Below are positions 20,027 through 27,165 of a stretch of 27,165 bases of DNA, piece after piece. Positions within the stretch are counted from its first letter, which is position 1, and every line of letters begins with the position of its first letter. Position numbers and translations under genes: made by a program. The notes beneath the pieces were generated by a model, which ran no database searches, was not told the DNA's origin, and was given only the letters and a program-made list of their open reading frames with translations. The stretch comes from a virus, in the IMG/VR virus record IMGVR_UViG_3300021225_000200, positions 1 through 27,165 of that record; one strand, 5' to 3'.

Positions 20027-20506
20027 ATGGCTACCAATCGCATTGTCTCCAAAAAAGAACTGGAAGAGTCCGGTTTGAGCTTGCGCGACTTCTTGAACAA
20101 GGAGCGTGGTTTAACTCGCAAGCCTGACCCAGACATGAAGTTTGGTGTAAACAAGCAGCGTGGCCCAAGCGCCAATGATCTTGCCACATTTAAAGCACAA
20201 GAACTTGCAGACCAAGGTCTTGATGAAGACGGTCAACCTCTTCAGCGTACAGCAGGTTATGTGCCCCGTGATCAGTACACCCAAAGCGGTAAAGCTATGG
20301 TGGACAAGCAAGATGAGATGGCTCGTCGTGATGCTTCTATGAAGAACTATGTGCCCCGTCGTGATGCTTATGCAGAAGATCGCAACAAGGAGTACAAACG
20401 TGGCGGCGCAATCAAGAAGATGGCTTCTGGCGGCTCTGTGTCTTCTGCTTCTCGTCGTGCTGACGGTATTGCCCAGCGCGGCAAGACCAAAGGTAAATTT
20501 TGTTAA
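20027..20506 (+). CDS. Tagged small protein (RADGIAQRGKTKG)
   Basis: 159 residues. The first 110 residues are charged and Gln/Asp-rich, with two Tyr-Val-Pro-Arg repeats (GYVPRDQ, NYVPRRD). The C-terminus is IKKMASGGSVSSASRRADGI continuing to GKTKGKFC (tag 144-156), clearly related to its two neighbours. AAGGAG lies before the ATG. The body differs from the neighbours, so the shared end looks like an added module. Confidence 0.7.
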   Translation: MATNRIVSKKELEESGLSLRDFLNKERGLTRKPDPDMKFGVNKQRGPSANDLATFKAQELADQGLDEDGQPLQRTAGYVPRDQYTQSGKAMVDKQDEMARRDASMKNYVPRRDAYAEDRNKEYKRGGAIKKMASGGSVSSASRRADGIAQRGKTKGKFC

Positions 20507-20515
20507 GGGTTAATC

Positions 20516-20755
20516 ATGGCTGATGTTAAATATCCAGATTCCGTCCCTGTGGATGAACCGGTGGCAAAAAAATCTAAGCCTGCTCCAAAGCCAGCGCCAA
20601 AACCCCCAATCTATCCGGATTCTGTTCCTGTAGATGAACCAGTCAAACGCATGGCAAAAGGCGGCTCTGCATCCTCTCGCGCAGATGGTATTGCCCAACG
20701 TGGCAAAACCCGTGGCACGATTGTGATGTGCGGCGGTGGGATGTATAAAAAATGA
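20516..20755 (+). CDS. Tagged small protein with PDSVPVDEPV repeat
   Basis: 79 residues. The decapeptide PDSVPVDEPV occurs twice (7-16 and 34-43), separated by a Lys/Pro/Ala linker. The C-terminus has MAKGGSASS and RADGIAQRGKTRG (55-67), then MCGGGMYKK. The design is a short repeat body plus the common tag. It overlaps the next gene by ATGA. No enzymatic motif. Confidence 0.7.
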   Translation: MADVKYPDSVPVDEPVAKKSKPAPKPAPKPPIYPDSVPVDEPVKRMAKGGSASSRADGIAQRGKTRGTIVMCGGGMYKK

Positions 20756-20985
20756 TGTCCAGCCGGGGTATGGGCGATATATCCCCGTCCAAGATGCCAA
20801 AAGGCAAAAAAACTGCTCGACGGGACGATACTGACTTTACGCAGTACGCCGGAGGTGGTAAGGTCGGGCTGTACGCTAATATTCATGCAAAGCGAGCAAG
20901 AGGCGAGAAGATGCGCAAGCCCGGTCAAAAAGGCGCGCCCACTGCTCAGGCATTTATTGATTCTGCAAAAACTGCGAAGAAGTAA
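20752..20985 (+). CDS. Small basic phage protein
   Basis: 77 residues, Lys/Arg/Gly-rich: KMPKGKKTARRDD, then YAGGGKVGLYANIHAKRARG and GQKGAPTAQAFIDSAKTAKK. The YAGGGKVGLYANIHAKR segment recurs in small aquatic phage proteins. It has the GG turn of its tagged neighbours but not the ADGIA tag. A DNA- or nucleoprotein-binding role is possible. The start is coupled to the previous gene. Confidence 0.65.
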   Translation: MMSSRGMGDISPSKMPKGKKTARRDDTDFTQYAGGGKVGLYANIHAKRARGEKMRKPGQKGAPTAQAFIDSAKTAKK

Positions 20986-20988
20986 AAT

Positions 20989-21687
20989 ATGGCTGTATCA
21001 GGAGTCGCAACTTTCAATCTTGACCTCTCGGAAATCGTAGAGGAAGCGTTTGAACGCGCTGGCTCTGAACTGCGTTCTGGTTACGACCTTCGCACCGCCC
21101 GTCGCAGTTTAAATATCATGTTTGCCGATTGGGCAAACCGTGGTGTAAACATGTGGACGTTTGAGCAGGGCACAATTAATCTTGTCCCCGGCACAGCGAC
21201 ATATGATTTGCCAACAGATACAGTGGATTTGCTTGAGCATGTTATTCGCACCGGGGCGGGAAGCGCGTCTACTCAGGCAGACCTGACCATTACCCGTATC
21301 AGCGTTTCCACTTATGCCACCATCCCCAATAAGCTGCAACAAGCTCGCCCTATTCAGGTTTGGATAGAGCGGCTAGAGACTCCTCGCATCACGGTATGGC
21401 CCGTACCAGATAACTCTCAGACTTATCAGTTTGTTTACTGGCGCCTGCGCCGTATAGACGACGCTGGCACTGGAGTTAATACTATGGATGTGCCTTTCCG
21501 ATTTTTGCCTTGTATGGTCGCTGGACTATCTTATTATTTGGCGCTGAAGGTTCCTAGTGGAGCGCAGCGCTTGGATGTACTGAAACAACAGTATGACGAA
21601 GCTTGGGCTTTGGCTTCCGAGGAAGACCGCGAGAAGGCAGCCGTAAGGTTTGTGCCGCGTCAAGCGTTTATCGGAAGCGGAACGTGA
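20989..21687 (+). CDS. Head-tail adaptor (P22 gp4-like, probable)
   Basis: 232 residues. The N-terminal helices LSEIVEEAFERAG and RTARRSLNIMFADWANRGVN, then WTFEQGTINLVPGTATYDLP, followed by strands around RITVWPVPDNSQTYQFVYWR and a C-terminal helix AGLSYYLALKVP, match tail accessory/adaptor proteins that plug under the portal. The start follows the previous stop by 3 bases with a weak site. Position after head genes and before other tail-assembly genes agrees. Exact family by pattern only. Confidence 0.7.
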   Translation: MAVSGVATFNLDLSEIVEEAFERAGSELRSGYDLRTARRSLNIMFADWANRGVNMWTFEQGTINLVPGTATYDLPTDTVDLLEHVIRTGAGSASTQADLTITRISVSTYATIPNKLQQARPIQVWIERLETPRITVWPVPDNSQTYQFVYWRLRRIDDAGTGVNTMDVPFRFLPCMVAGLSYYLALKVPSGAQRLDVLKQQYDEAWALASEEDREKAAVRFVPRQAFIGSGT

Positions 21688-21688
21688 A

Positions 21689-22078
21689 ATGGGCAATAGG
21701 TTTGCATCCGGCAAAAATAGTATTGCCATGTGCGATAGGTGTGGTGCTCAGTTTAAATTAACCGAGTTACGCAAGGAAATTATCAAGACAAAGACGTACA
21801 ATTTACTTGTATGTGGTTCTTGTTGGGATCCGGATCAGCCGCAGTTGCAATTGGGTATGTACCCAGTGGATGATCCACAAGCGGTGCGTAATCCAAGGCG
21901 TGACAGCACATATGTGACAGCAGGGGTTAACAGCGCAGGAAATCTGACTGGTGGCTCTAGGGATACTCAGTGGGGCTGGGCCCCTGTAGGTGGAGCCAGC
22001 GGGTTTGATGCGGTTTTAACGCCAAATTACTTGGTTGGAACCACAAGTGTTGGCACGGTAACGGTAACGGTTTCATAG
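21689..22078 (+). CDS. Zinc-ribbon structural-region protein
   Basis: 129 residues starting MGNRFASGKNSIAM. C15-x2-C18 and C42-x2-C45 form a zinc ribbon, followed by DPDQPQLQLGMYPVDDPQA, a pattern I know from small conserved proteins beside adaptors in aquatic phages. The C-terminal half is Gly/Thr/Val beta sequence. The ATG at 21689 lies 1 base after the adaptor stop and is preferred over an upstream start inside that gene. Confidence 0.7.
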   Translation: MGNRFASGKNSIAMCDRCGAQFKLTELRKEIIKTKTYNLLVCGSCWDPDQPQLQLGMYPVDDPQAVRNPRRDSTYVTAGVNSAGNLTGGSRDTQWGWAPVGGASGFDAVLTPNYLVGTTSVGTVTVTVS

Positions 22079-22087
22079 GAGTTTACG

Positions 22088-22258
22088 ATGGACGCGAAGA
22101 AAGTAAAGCAAATTGCTGATACTGAGGCCAAGAAGATGGTCAAAGGTCACGAAAGCCGCATGCATGCCAAGGGCATGAAAAAAGGTGGCCCAACCAGCGA
22201 AGACCGTATGCGCCTTGGTCGCAACCTGTCTCGTGCAGCTAACCAGAAAACGGGGTAA
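22088..22258 (+). CDS. 56-residue basic protein
   Basis: A short ORF with AGGAG well placed ahead. The sequence contains KKMVKGHESRMHAKGMKKGG then TSEDRMRLGRNLSRAANQK. It is Lys/Arg/Met-rich with the MKKGG turn shared by the tagged protein group, but without the tag. This motif recurs in small aquatic phage proteins of unknown role. It ends 3 bases before the next start. Confidence 0.65.
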   Translation: MDAKKVKQIADTEAKKMVKGHESRMHAKGMKKGGPTSEDRMRLGRNLSRAANQKTG

Positions 22259-22261
22259 ATC

Positions 22262-22525
22262 ATGGCATACAGTATGAAAAAAGGCGGCAAAGAAGTCGGC
22301 CCTGCTGCTGTCTATGCAAAGCCGCACAACATGAGCGGTAAGGCAGTTTCTATTTCCAACAACCCCGGAAAAGAACCCAACCGAAGCAAGCTAGATACCT
22401 ATGATGTAAGCATTGGTGGTATCAGCAAGTCTGCTGGGAATGAAGCTGTTAAAACCAGCGGCATCAAAACCCGAGGCAATGGCTGCGCCACTAAGGGCGT
22501 GACAGCGCGAGGCCCGATGGCATGA
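22262..22525 (+). CDS. Small Gly/Lys-rich protein, degenerate tag relative
   Basis: 87 residues: MAYSMKKGGKEVGPAAVYAK, then SISNNPGKEPNRSK and SKSAGNEAVKTSGIKTRGNG. The ending KTSGIKTRGNGCATKGVTAR has the GIK-TRG/Cys flavour of the tagged group and may be a distant variant. It is probably disordered. It overlaps the adaptor-like gene by ATGA. Confidence 0.65.
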   Translation: MAYSMKKGGKEVGPAAVYAKPHNMSGKAVSISNNPGKEPNRSKLDTYDVSIGGISKSAGNEAVKTSGIKTRGNGCATKGVTARGPMA

Positions 22526-23373
22526 ACTACGTTGAGCTTTTAACCGATATACAGACTTACACGGAAAACTTTTTTTCGACGATTACCACTGCAAGTTTGT
22601 ATTCGGCTGGAAGCTTTGTTGTTGGTCAGACTTACACAATTGTTTCAGTTGGCACAACTAGCTTTACAGCAATTGGCGCTTCAGCCAATACAGTTGGCGT
22701 TGTTTTCACGGCTACAGGCGTTGGCTCTGGAACGGGCACTGCAAACCTAGCCGCAAACTCTACGGATCAGATTAACCGGTTTATTCAGCAAGCGGAGCAG
22801 CGCATCTATAACTCGGTGCAGTTTCCGTCATTGCGAAAAAATATGACCGGGACAATTACGATTAACAATAAGTACTTGTCTTGCCCAACAGATTTCTTGG
22901 CACCGTATTCTCTGGCTGTTTATCCTTATGGAGGTGGGGATTACACCTATCTTCTAAACAAGGATGTTAACTTTATGCGTGAGGCATACCCTAGCCCAAC
23001 AAGTACAGGAACCCCCAAGTATTACGCCCTATTTGGCCCGACCATCTCTGGATCTACGATAACAAATGAGTTAAGCTTTATTTTGGGCCCGACCCCTGAT
23101 GCAGCTTACTCCGCAGAGCTTCACTACTACTACTACCCTGAGTCCATCACCACGGTATCCGGTGGGCAGACTTGGTTGGGCGACAACTTTGATAGCGTTT
23201 TGTTTTATGGCGCTCTGGTGGAAGCCTACACCTTTATGAAGGGCGAGCAAGACCTGATTGCCTTGTACGACGGCAAGTACAAGGAAGCACTTGCTTTGGC
23301 TAAACGTCTGGGTGACGGCATGGAGCGTCAGGACGCGTATCGTAACGGTCAGTACAGGCAGGCGGTCACATGA
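22522..23373 (+). CDS. Phage adaptor-like protein with inserted beta module
   Basis: 283 residues. N-terminal helix NYVELLTDIQTYTEN, then residues about 24-79 form an inserted Gly/Thr/Ser unit (GQTYTIVSVGTTSFTAIGAS ending GSGTGTANLA), after which the helix FIQQAEQRIYNSVQFPSLRK continues the adaptor pattern. Later come YFLAP-type strands, LHYYYYPESIT, and the C-terminal helices FYGALVEAYTFMKGEQDLIA. Proteins of this plan are often annotated as tail adaptors. The insert is a module seen in other aquatic phage proteins. ATGA overlaps couple it on both sides. Confidence 0.65.
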   Translation: MNYVELLTDIQTYTENFFSTITTASLYSAGSFVVGQTYTIVSVGTTSFTAIGASANTVGVVFTATGVGSGTGTANLAANSTDQINRFIQQAEQRIYNSVQFPSLRKNMTGTITINNKYLSCPTDFLAPYSLAVYPYGGGDYTYLLNKDVNFMREAYPSPTSTGTPKYYALFGPTISGSTITNELSFILGPTPDAAYSAELHYYYYPESITTVSGGQTWLGDNFDSVLFYGALVEAYTFMKGEQDLIALYDGKYKEALALAKRLGDGMERQDAYRNGQYRQAVT

Positions 23374-23786
23374 GCATAGTTCAAACGCAGACCACCAGCT
23401 TCAAAAAAGAGTTGTACCAAGCAATTCACAATCTATCTTCGGATACGATCAAGATTGCGCTTTACACTGGTAACGCTAATTTAAACGAAGACACGACGGT
23501 ATATAGCACCTCTAACGAAGTAGTGGCCTCCGGTTACACGGCTGGCGGGGTAACCATGACTGGCGCGTCTATCAGCTCTTCTGGCTCTGTAGCTTATGTA
23601 AACTGGAATAACGTATCTTGGACGGCGGCATTAACCGCCCGATGCGCCCTGATTTACAACGCCTCCAAGGCGAATAGGTCAATTGCGGTTTTGGATTTTG
23701 GCTCTGATAAAACGTCAACCACCACGTTTACAATCACTATGCCTGCAAACACATCAACCACTGCACTGATTAGGAGTTCAAATTGA
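23370..23786 (+). CDS. Tail structural protein, paralog A
   Basis: 138 residues: FKKELYQAIHNLSSDTIKIA, LYTGNANLNEDTTVY, ASGYTAGGVTMTG, and the ending TFTITMPANTSTTALIRSSN. Beta-rich and common among aquatic phages as an unassigned virion protein. It shares its plan and the GYTxGGVT and TMPANTxTTALIR blocks with the gene at 23984. Coupled to its neighbours by 4-base overlaps. Confidence 0.7.
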   Translation: MSIVQTQTTSFKKELYQAIHNLSSDTIKIALYTGNANLNEDTTVYSTSNEVVASGYTAGGVTMTGASISSSGSVAYVNWNNVSWTAALTARCALIYNASKANRSIAVLDFGSDKTSTTTFTITMPANTSTTALIRSSN

Positions 23787-23974
23787 TTGTTACCACCACC
23801 AAAGGCGATATGGACGATTCCCAGCTAGAGAAGCGGGGAGGCACAGTCGATAATGACAACGAGTTAACAACATGGGTTGAGTACTGGTTGGATGGGGAAC
23901 TTGTTCACAGGTCTGCCCATGTTATTTTGAAAAAAATGCCAACCTTTGCGGGTGGCGAAGCTGCTTCTTTTTAA
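23783..23974 (+). CDS. Small conserved protein from a TTG start
   Basis: 63 residues: MIVTTTKGDMDDSQLEKRGG, TVDNDNELTTWVEYWLDGEL, VHRSAHVILKKMP. I recognise this pattern as a recurrent small protein next to such tail genes. The N-terminus MIVTTTKGDMD is conserved in family members I recall, which supports the TTG start at 23783 (TTGA overlap with the previous stop, AGGAG ahead) over the internal ATG at 23810. Role unknown. Confidence 0.7.
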   Translation: MIVTTTKGDMDDSQLEKRGGTVDNDNELTTWVEYWLDGELVHRSAHVILKKMPTFAGGEAASF

Positions 23975-23983
23975 GGATTTATC

Positions 23984-24475
23984 ATGGCAAATACTCAATC
24001 AATGTGCACATCGTTCCTCAGCGAATTGATGTTGGGCCAGCACCAGCTTGGCGCTTCTACCATCACTTCGCGTGGTAGCTTGACTTCGCCCACTACCGAC
24101 ACGGTTAAGGCTGCGCTTTATCTGGCTTCTGCCACTATGAATGCCAGCACTACGGCATATACGGCTACCGGCGAAGTTACTGGAACCGGTTATACCCCCG
24201 GCGGTGTTACGGTAACCAATGCTACTGCACCCACATCTACCAACTCGTCTACCACGGCGGGCGTAGGTTACTGGACTCCCTCTGCATCAATCAGCTACAC
24301 AACCGTTACGCTGACCACTGCATTTGATACGGTTCTAATCTACAACTCTACCCAGAGTAACAAGGCTATCAGCGTTCACACGTTTGGTTCGCAGACCATC
24401 ACGGCTGGAACCTTTACGCTAACGATGCCTGCTAATACCACGACTACTGCGCTGATTCGTCTAGCGACAACCTAA
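23984..24475 (+). CDS. Tail structural protein, paralog B
   Basis: 163 residues: SMCTSFLSELMLGQHQLGAS, DTVKAALYLASATMNASTTA, GTGYTPGGVTVTN, TFTLTMPANTTTTALIRLAT. It aligns along its whole length with the gene at 23370 but has a longer Ser/Thr-rich middle loop. The two likely arose by duplication, with a 63-codon gene between them. AAGGA precedes the ATG. Confidence 0.7.
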   Translation: MANTQSMCTSFLSELMLGQHQLGASTITSRGSLTSPTTDTVKAALYLASATMNASTTAYTATGEVTGTGYTPGGVTVTNATAPTSTNSSTTAGVGYWTPSASISYTTVTLTTAFDTVLIYNSTQSNKAISVHTFGSQTITAGTFTLTMPANTTTTALIRLATT

Positions 24476-24500
24476 GCGGAGGCGGCGTATGCCGTAAACC

Positions 24501-26030
24501 ATGTTTGGTATATCCGCGTTTTCAGCCGCCCCCTTCTCTAGTCTTAGCGAGGGGGCGCAGCCAACTACTGCCCTTACAGGAGTATCGGCTACAGGTTTGG
24601 TTGGCGATATTGTTGTTAGCGGGGATATACCGTTAACTGGAGTATTTGCTGCTGGGCTAGTTGGCACCCCTACCGCCAACATTACGATTGACCTTACAGG
24701 GGTCACCGCTTCTGGGTCAGTGGGCACTGTAGCTGTCGCTGCCCGCAGCTTGGCGCTTACTGGCGTTTTAGCATCAGGCGAAGCAGGTACAGTTTCAGCC
24801 GATTCCACCGCCTCTATATCAGGGGTTGTTGCATCTGGCTTGGTAGGCACTGTAACCCCGAACTTATCTATCGACGTTACCGGGGTGGATGCTTCCGGCT
24901 CAGTTGGGATAGTATCTAATAGTCCATCTGTTGCGATCACAGGGGTTACGGCTTCCGGCTTTGCAGGGTCGGTAACTCAAGACGCCAGCATTGAGTTGTC
25001 TGGTGTAGAGGCTCAAGGCACTGTTGGTGGAATTGCTGAAGGTAACACGCCAGAAATACAAGAAGTTCATGCAGACTGCTTTGTTGGCACAACTGAAGCC
25101 AGCTTATCTATAGCCCTTAGTGGCGTAGAGGCAAGTGGCGCTGTTGGGGATGTTGTCTTTGGCAACCCAAATTATCTTACCAGCGTAACTGCGAATGGAG
25201 ATGTTGGCACGGTCTCTGTAGATGAGCGGTTTATTGCCATTACAGGGGTTTTTGCTGATGGCAATGTCGGCACAGTAACTTCTACTGCTACGGTTGATGT
25301 ATCTGGCGTTGAGGCTTCCGGTAACACTGGATTTGTATCGGTTGCAGATCGCTCCCTAGACCTTACAGGCAATACCGCAGATGGGCAAGTTGGAACCATA
25401 GTTCCTACAGAGCGTTTGTTTGACTTGTCAGGTGTTGCAGCTACTGGAAATGTTGGCACAGTCAGTTTAGATGTAACTGTTGCCATCACCGGAGTTTCTG
25501 CTCAAGGCAGCGTTGGAGATGTTCTATACGGCAGGGAATACAGCATTACGGGAGTTAGCGCTTCCGGTGATGTAGGCACAGTTTCAGTCAGTGAGGCGGT
25601 ATCAAGTCTTGGTGTTTCCGCTCAAGGGGACGTAGGCCCGGTAACGCCTAATTTGGTTATTGCGTTGACTGGAGTTTCGGCAGCAGGGGCCGTCGGCACA
25701 GTTATAGGCTCCAAATCCATTGATCTGACTGGAGTTAGCGCCACTGGAAACGTTGGTAACGTTGGTAAAGGCACAAGATTCCGTGCCCTTACCGGCGTGC
25801 AAGCAGAAGGTTTTGCTGGAACAATTATTCCATCTTACTGGGTCATAATAGATGACAGCCAAACAGCAAACTGGCAAAATATATCTGACGCGCAGACGGC
25901 GGCATGGACAGCTATTTCCAATGCGCAAACATCAAGCTGGGCTGTAGTAAGTAACGCGCAAACCCCTAGCTGGACTACAATCCAAGACAGTCAAACAGCA
26001 GGCTGGGTGTTGATTGACAATTCACCGTAG
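24501..26030 (+). CDS. Tandem-repeat tail protein (21 x ~20 residues plus QTxxW repeats)
   Basis: 509 residues. The N-terminus MFGISAFSAAPFSSLSEGAQ is a recognisable aquatic phage virion motif. It is followed by 21 copies of a roughly 20-residue unit, consensus [LI]TGVxAxGxVGTV plus a variable strand (about 25-445). The last 60 residues switch to an 11-residue repeat, xxIxxxQTxxW, five full copies and one partial. Such repeats form long beta folds, as in fibres or spikes. The ribosome site is weak. Copies are diverged at DNA level, so it is an old expansion. Confidence 0.75.
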   Translation: MFGISAFSAAPFSSLSEGAQPTTALTGVSATGLVGDIVVSGDIPLTGVFAAGLVGTPTANITIDLTGVTASGSVGTVAVAARSLALTGVLASGEAGTVSADSTASISGVVASGLVGTVTPNLSIDVTGVDASGSVGIVSNSPSVAITGVTASGFAGSVTQDASIELSGVEAQGTVGGIAEGNTPEIQEVHADCFVGTTEASLSIALSGVEASGAVGDVVFGNPNYLTSVTANGDVGTVSVDERFIAITGVFADGNVGTVTSTATVDVSGVEASGNTGFVSVADRSLDLTGNTADGQVGTIVPTERLFDLSGVAATGNVGTVSLDVTVAITGVSAQGSVGDVLYGREYSITGVSASGDVGTVSVSEAVSSLGVSAQGDVGPVTPNLVIALTGVSAAGAVGTVIGSKSIDLTGVSATGNVGNVGKGTRFRALTGVQAEGFAGTIIPSYWVIIDDSQTANWQNISDAQTAAWTAISNAQTSSWAVVSNAQTPSWTTIQDSQTAGWVLIDNSP

Positions 26031-26038
26031 AGGCATAA

Positions 26039-26749
26039 ATGGCTCTTGTACTAGCAGATCGGGTTAAAGAAACTACCACTACGACTGGTACAGGCACGGT
26101 CACGCTCCTTGGCGCCTCTACAGGCTATCAATCCTTTGCGGCGATAGGCAACGCCAATACAACCTACTACACCATTGCAGGCCAAACTGGCTCTGAGTGG
26201 GAAGTTGGAATTGGAACATATACATCTTCTGGTACAACCCTGTCCCGTGATACCGTGCTGGCCTCCAGCAATAGTGGTTCGCTCGTTACATTCTCAGCCG
26301 GAACCAAGGATGTATTTGTTACCTATCCGGCAGGGCGCTCTGTCTACGCCAATGGCACGGTGCTTACGGCGACCAATAGCTCTATCCTTCCAGCCACCAG
26401 CGGCGGTACAGGACTTAGCGCCCCCGGTACAGCCGGTAATGTTTTAACTTCCAACGGGTCAGTTTGGACTTCCGCTGCGGCGGCTGGTAGTGCATACACA
26501 CGTACATCTTTTACTGCTACGGCAGGGCAGACTGTATTTACAGTTACTTATGCGGTGAACTATCTCCAAGTCTACGTAAACGGCGTGTTACTAGCCACCT
26601 CGGATTACACTGCCACCAATGGAACAAGCTTTACCCTTGGAGTTGCTTGCGCAGTAGGGGACATCGTAGAGGCACTAGTCATCACTACCTCGGTGACTGG
26701 GGTAACCACTGGCAAGAGTATCGCAATGGCGATGATCTTTGGGTATTAA
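26039..26749 (+). CDS. Tail fibre/tail-associated protein
   Basis: 236 residues. DRVKETTTTTGTGTVTLLGA, GYQSFAAIGNANTTYYTIAG, EWEVGIGTYTSSGTTLSRDT and GTKDVFVTYPAGRSV form a module common to aquatic phage tail proteins. Then comes the fibre-type linker ATSGGTGLSAPGTAGNVLTS. A C-terminal domain (QTVFTVTYAVNYLQVYVNGV) resembles receptor-side beta modules. GAGG lies ahead of the ATG. Confidence 0.75.
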   Translation: MALVLADRVKETTTTTGTGTVTLLGASTGYQSFAAIGNANTTYYTIAGQTGSEWEVGIGTYTSSGTTLSRDTVLASSNSGSLVTFSAGTKDVFVTYPAGRSVYANGTVLTATNSSILPATSGGTGLSAPGTAGNVLTSNGSVWTSAAAAGSAYTRTSFTATAGQTVFTVTYAVNYLQVYVNGVLLATSDYTATNGTSFTLGVACAVGDIVEALVITTSVTGVTTGKSIAMAMIFGY

Positions 26750-26758
26750 GGAACAAGC

Positions 26759-27143
26759 ATGGCAAATCCAAACATAGTTAACGTAAGCACAATTTACGGC
26801 ACCACAACCTACTACACCCCTAGTGGCACAACTGCGGTGGTCTTGGTAGCCAATGCCGCCTCCTCAAATACCGTCTACAAAATCGACAACGTGGTCGCCG
26901 CAAATGTGACTGGTACATCAGCAACCGCAACAGTTTCCATTTACACCAATCGCACAAGGCTCTGCGCCTTCTGGCGGTACAGCGTACCCGATCATCTTTC
27001 AAGTGCCCGTGCCAGCCAATGCGTCAGTTGTGGTGGTGGACAAAAGCACGGCGTTTTACTTGCAAGAAGGTACGTCTATTTCAATCACGTCAGGCACTGC
27101 CAACGCCATTACGTTTACTACGTCTTACGAGGCGATCAGCTAA
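26759..27143 (+). CDS. Structural protein with an apparent frameshift
   Basis: Starts MANPNIVNVSTIYGTTTYYT with AAGGA ahead. The first 64 residues are normal Thr/Val/Ala-rich virion sequence ending ATVSIYTN (to about 26950). Continuing in that frame gives Cys/Arg/His-rich nonsense, while one base over the sequence reads AQGSAPSGGTAYPIIFQVPV and then VVVVDKSTAFYLQEGTSISI, stopping at TAA 27141-27143. One extra base near 26951 (or two missing) explains this. It may be a sequencing or assembly error close to the contig end, a true mutation or a programmed shift. The stop overlaps the next start (TAATG). Confidence 0.65.
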
Positions 27144-27165
27144 TGTCTACTCGCTACAAAGGTTC
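27143..27165 (+). CDS. Start of a further gene, cut by the window end
   Basis: The ATG at 27143 overlaps the previous stop as TAATG. Seven full codons are visible (MSTRYKG). This opening recurs in tail proteins of related aquatic phages, but too little is present to name it. Confidence 0.5.

Overview
This 27 kb window is part of the genome of an uncultured tailed phage (Caudoviricetes). It carries a complete head-morphogenesis block (small and large terminase, a P22-type portal, scaffold and a Mu gpT-like capsid protein), then head-tail adaptors and repeat-rich tail proteins, plus a T7 gp4-like primase-helicase. Many of the small proteins resemble families I know mainly from aquatic metagenome phages. 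I see no integrase, rRNA or bacterial housekeeping gene. The host is unknown. AGGAG-type ribosome sites, TTCG-loop terminators and perfect DnaA boxes fit a bacterial, perhaps proteobacterial, host (inference). Bases 9-67 are a slightly corrupted Illumina adapter, so the left end is an assembly artefact and not a natural terminus.

Layout: (1) 68-1184 is non-coding but rich in RNA structure. It has two diverged copies of a long stem-loop, a tRNA-like element with no anticodon loop, and a promoter/pseudoknot/terminator unit. (2) 1185-3549 (+) encodes a PD-(D/E)XK-like nuclease, an HNH-like protein and the primase-helicase. (3) 3550-3693 is a convergent gap with 9-bp tandem repeats and a bidirectional terminator. 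(4) 3694-8918 (-) is an operon of eleven tightly packed genes. Its core is a SprT-like zinc protein, a MoxR/CobS-type AAA+ ATPase and a CobT/DUF2201-like protein combining an HExxH metallopeptidase domain with a von Willebrand A domain. Small ORFs flank the core, including a 28-residue membrane peptide. (5) 8919-9357 is the divergent region, with four DnaA boxes in 51 bp, a candidate origin. (6) 9358-18171 (+) encodes the terminase small subunit, a LexA-type winged helix protein, the terminase large subunit, portal, a small protein, a GroES-like co-chaperonin, scaffold, two conserved proteins and the major capsid protein, closed by a strong terminator. (7) 18336 to the end (+) holds small structural proteins, three consecutive proteins sharing a C-terminal ADGIA-x-x-GKTKG tag, adaptors, a paralogous pair of tail proteins, a protein with 21 tandem repeats, and a frameshifted gene near the right end.

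Two signals cut across the gene map. The palindrome GTTTAAAC occurs at least 16 times, when about 0.4 copies are expected by chance, in all reading frames and in gaps between genes. The minus-strand ATPase/vWA/metallopeptidase module looks like a phage version of the bacterial MoxR-vWA machines and has no obvious structural role. Together with the RNA region, these are the best candidates for undescribed biology here.
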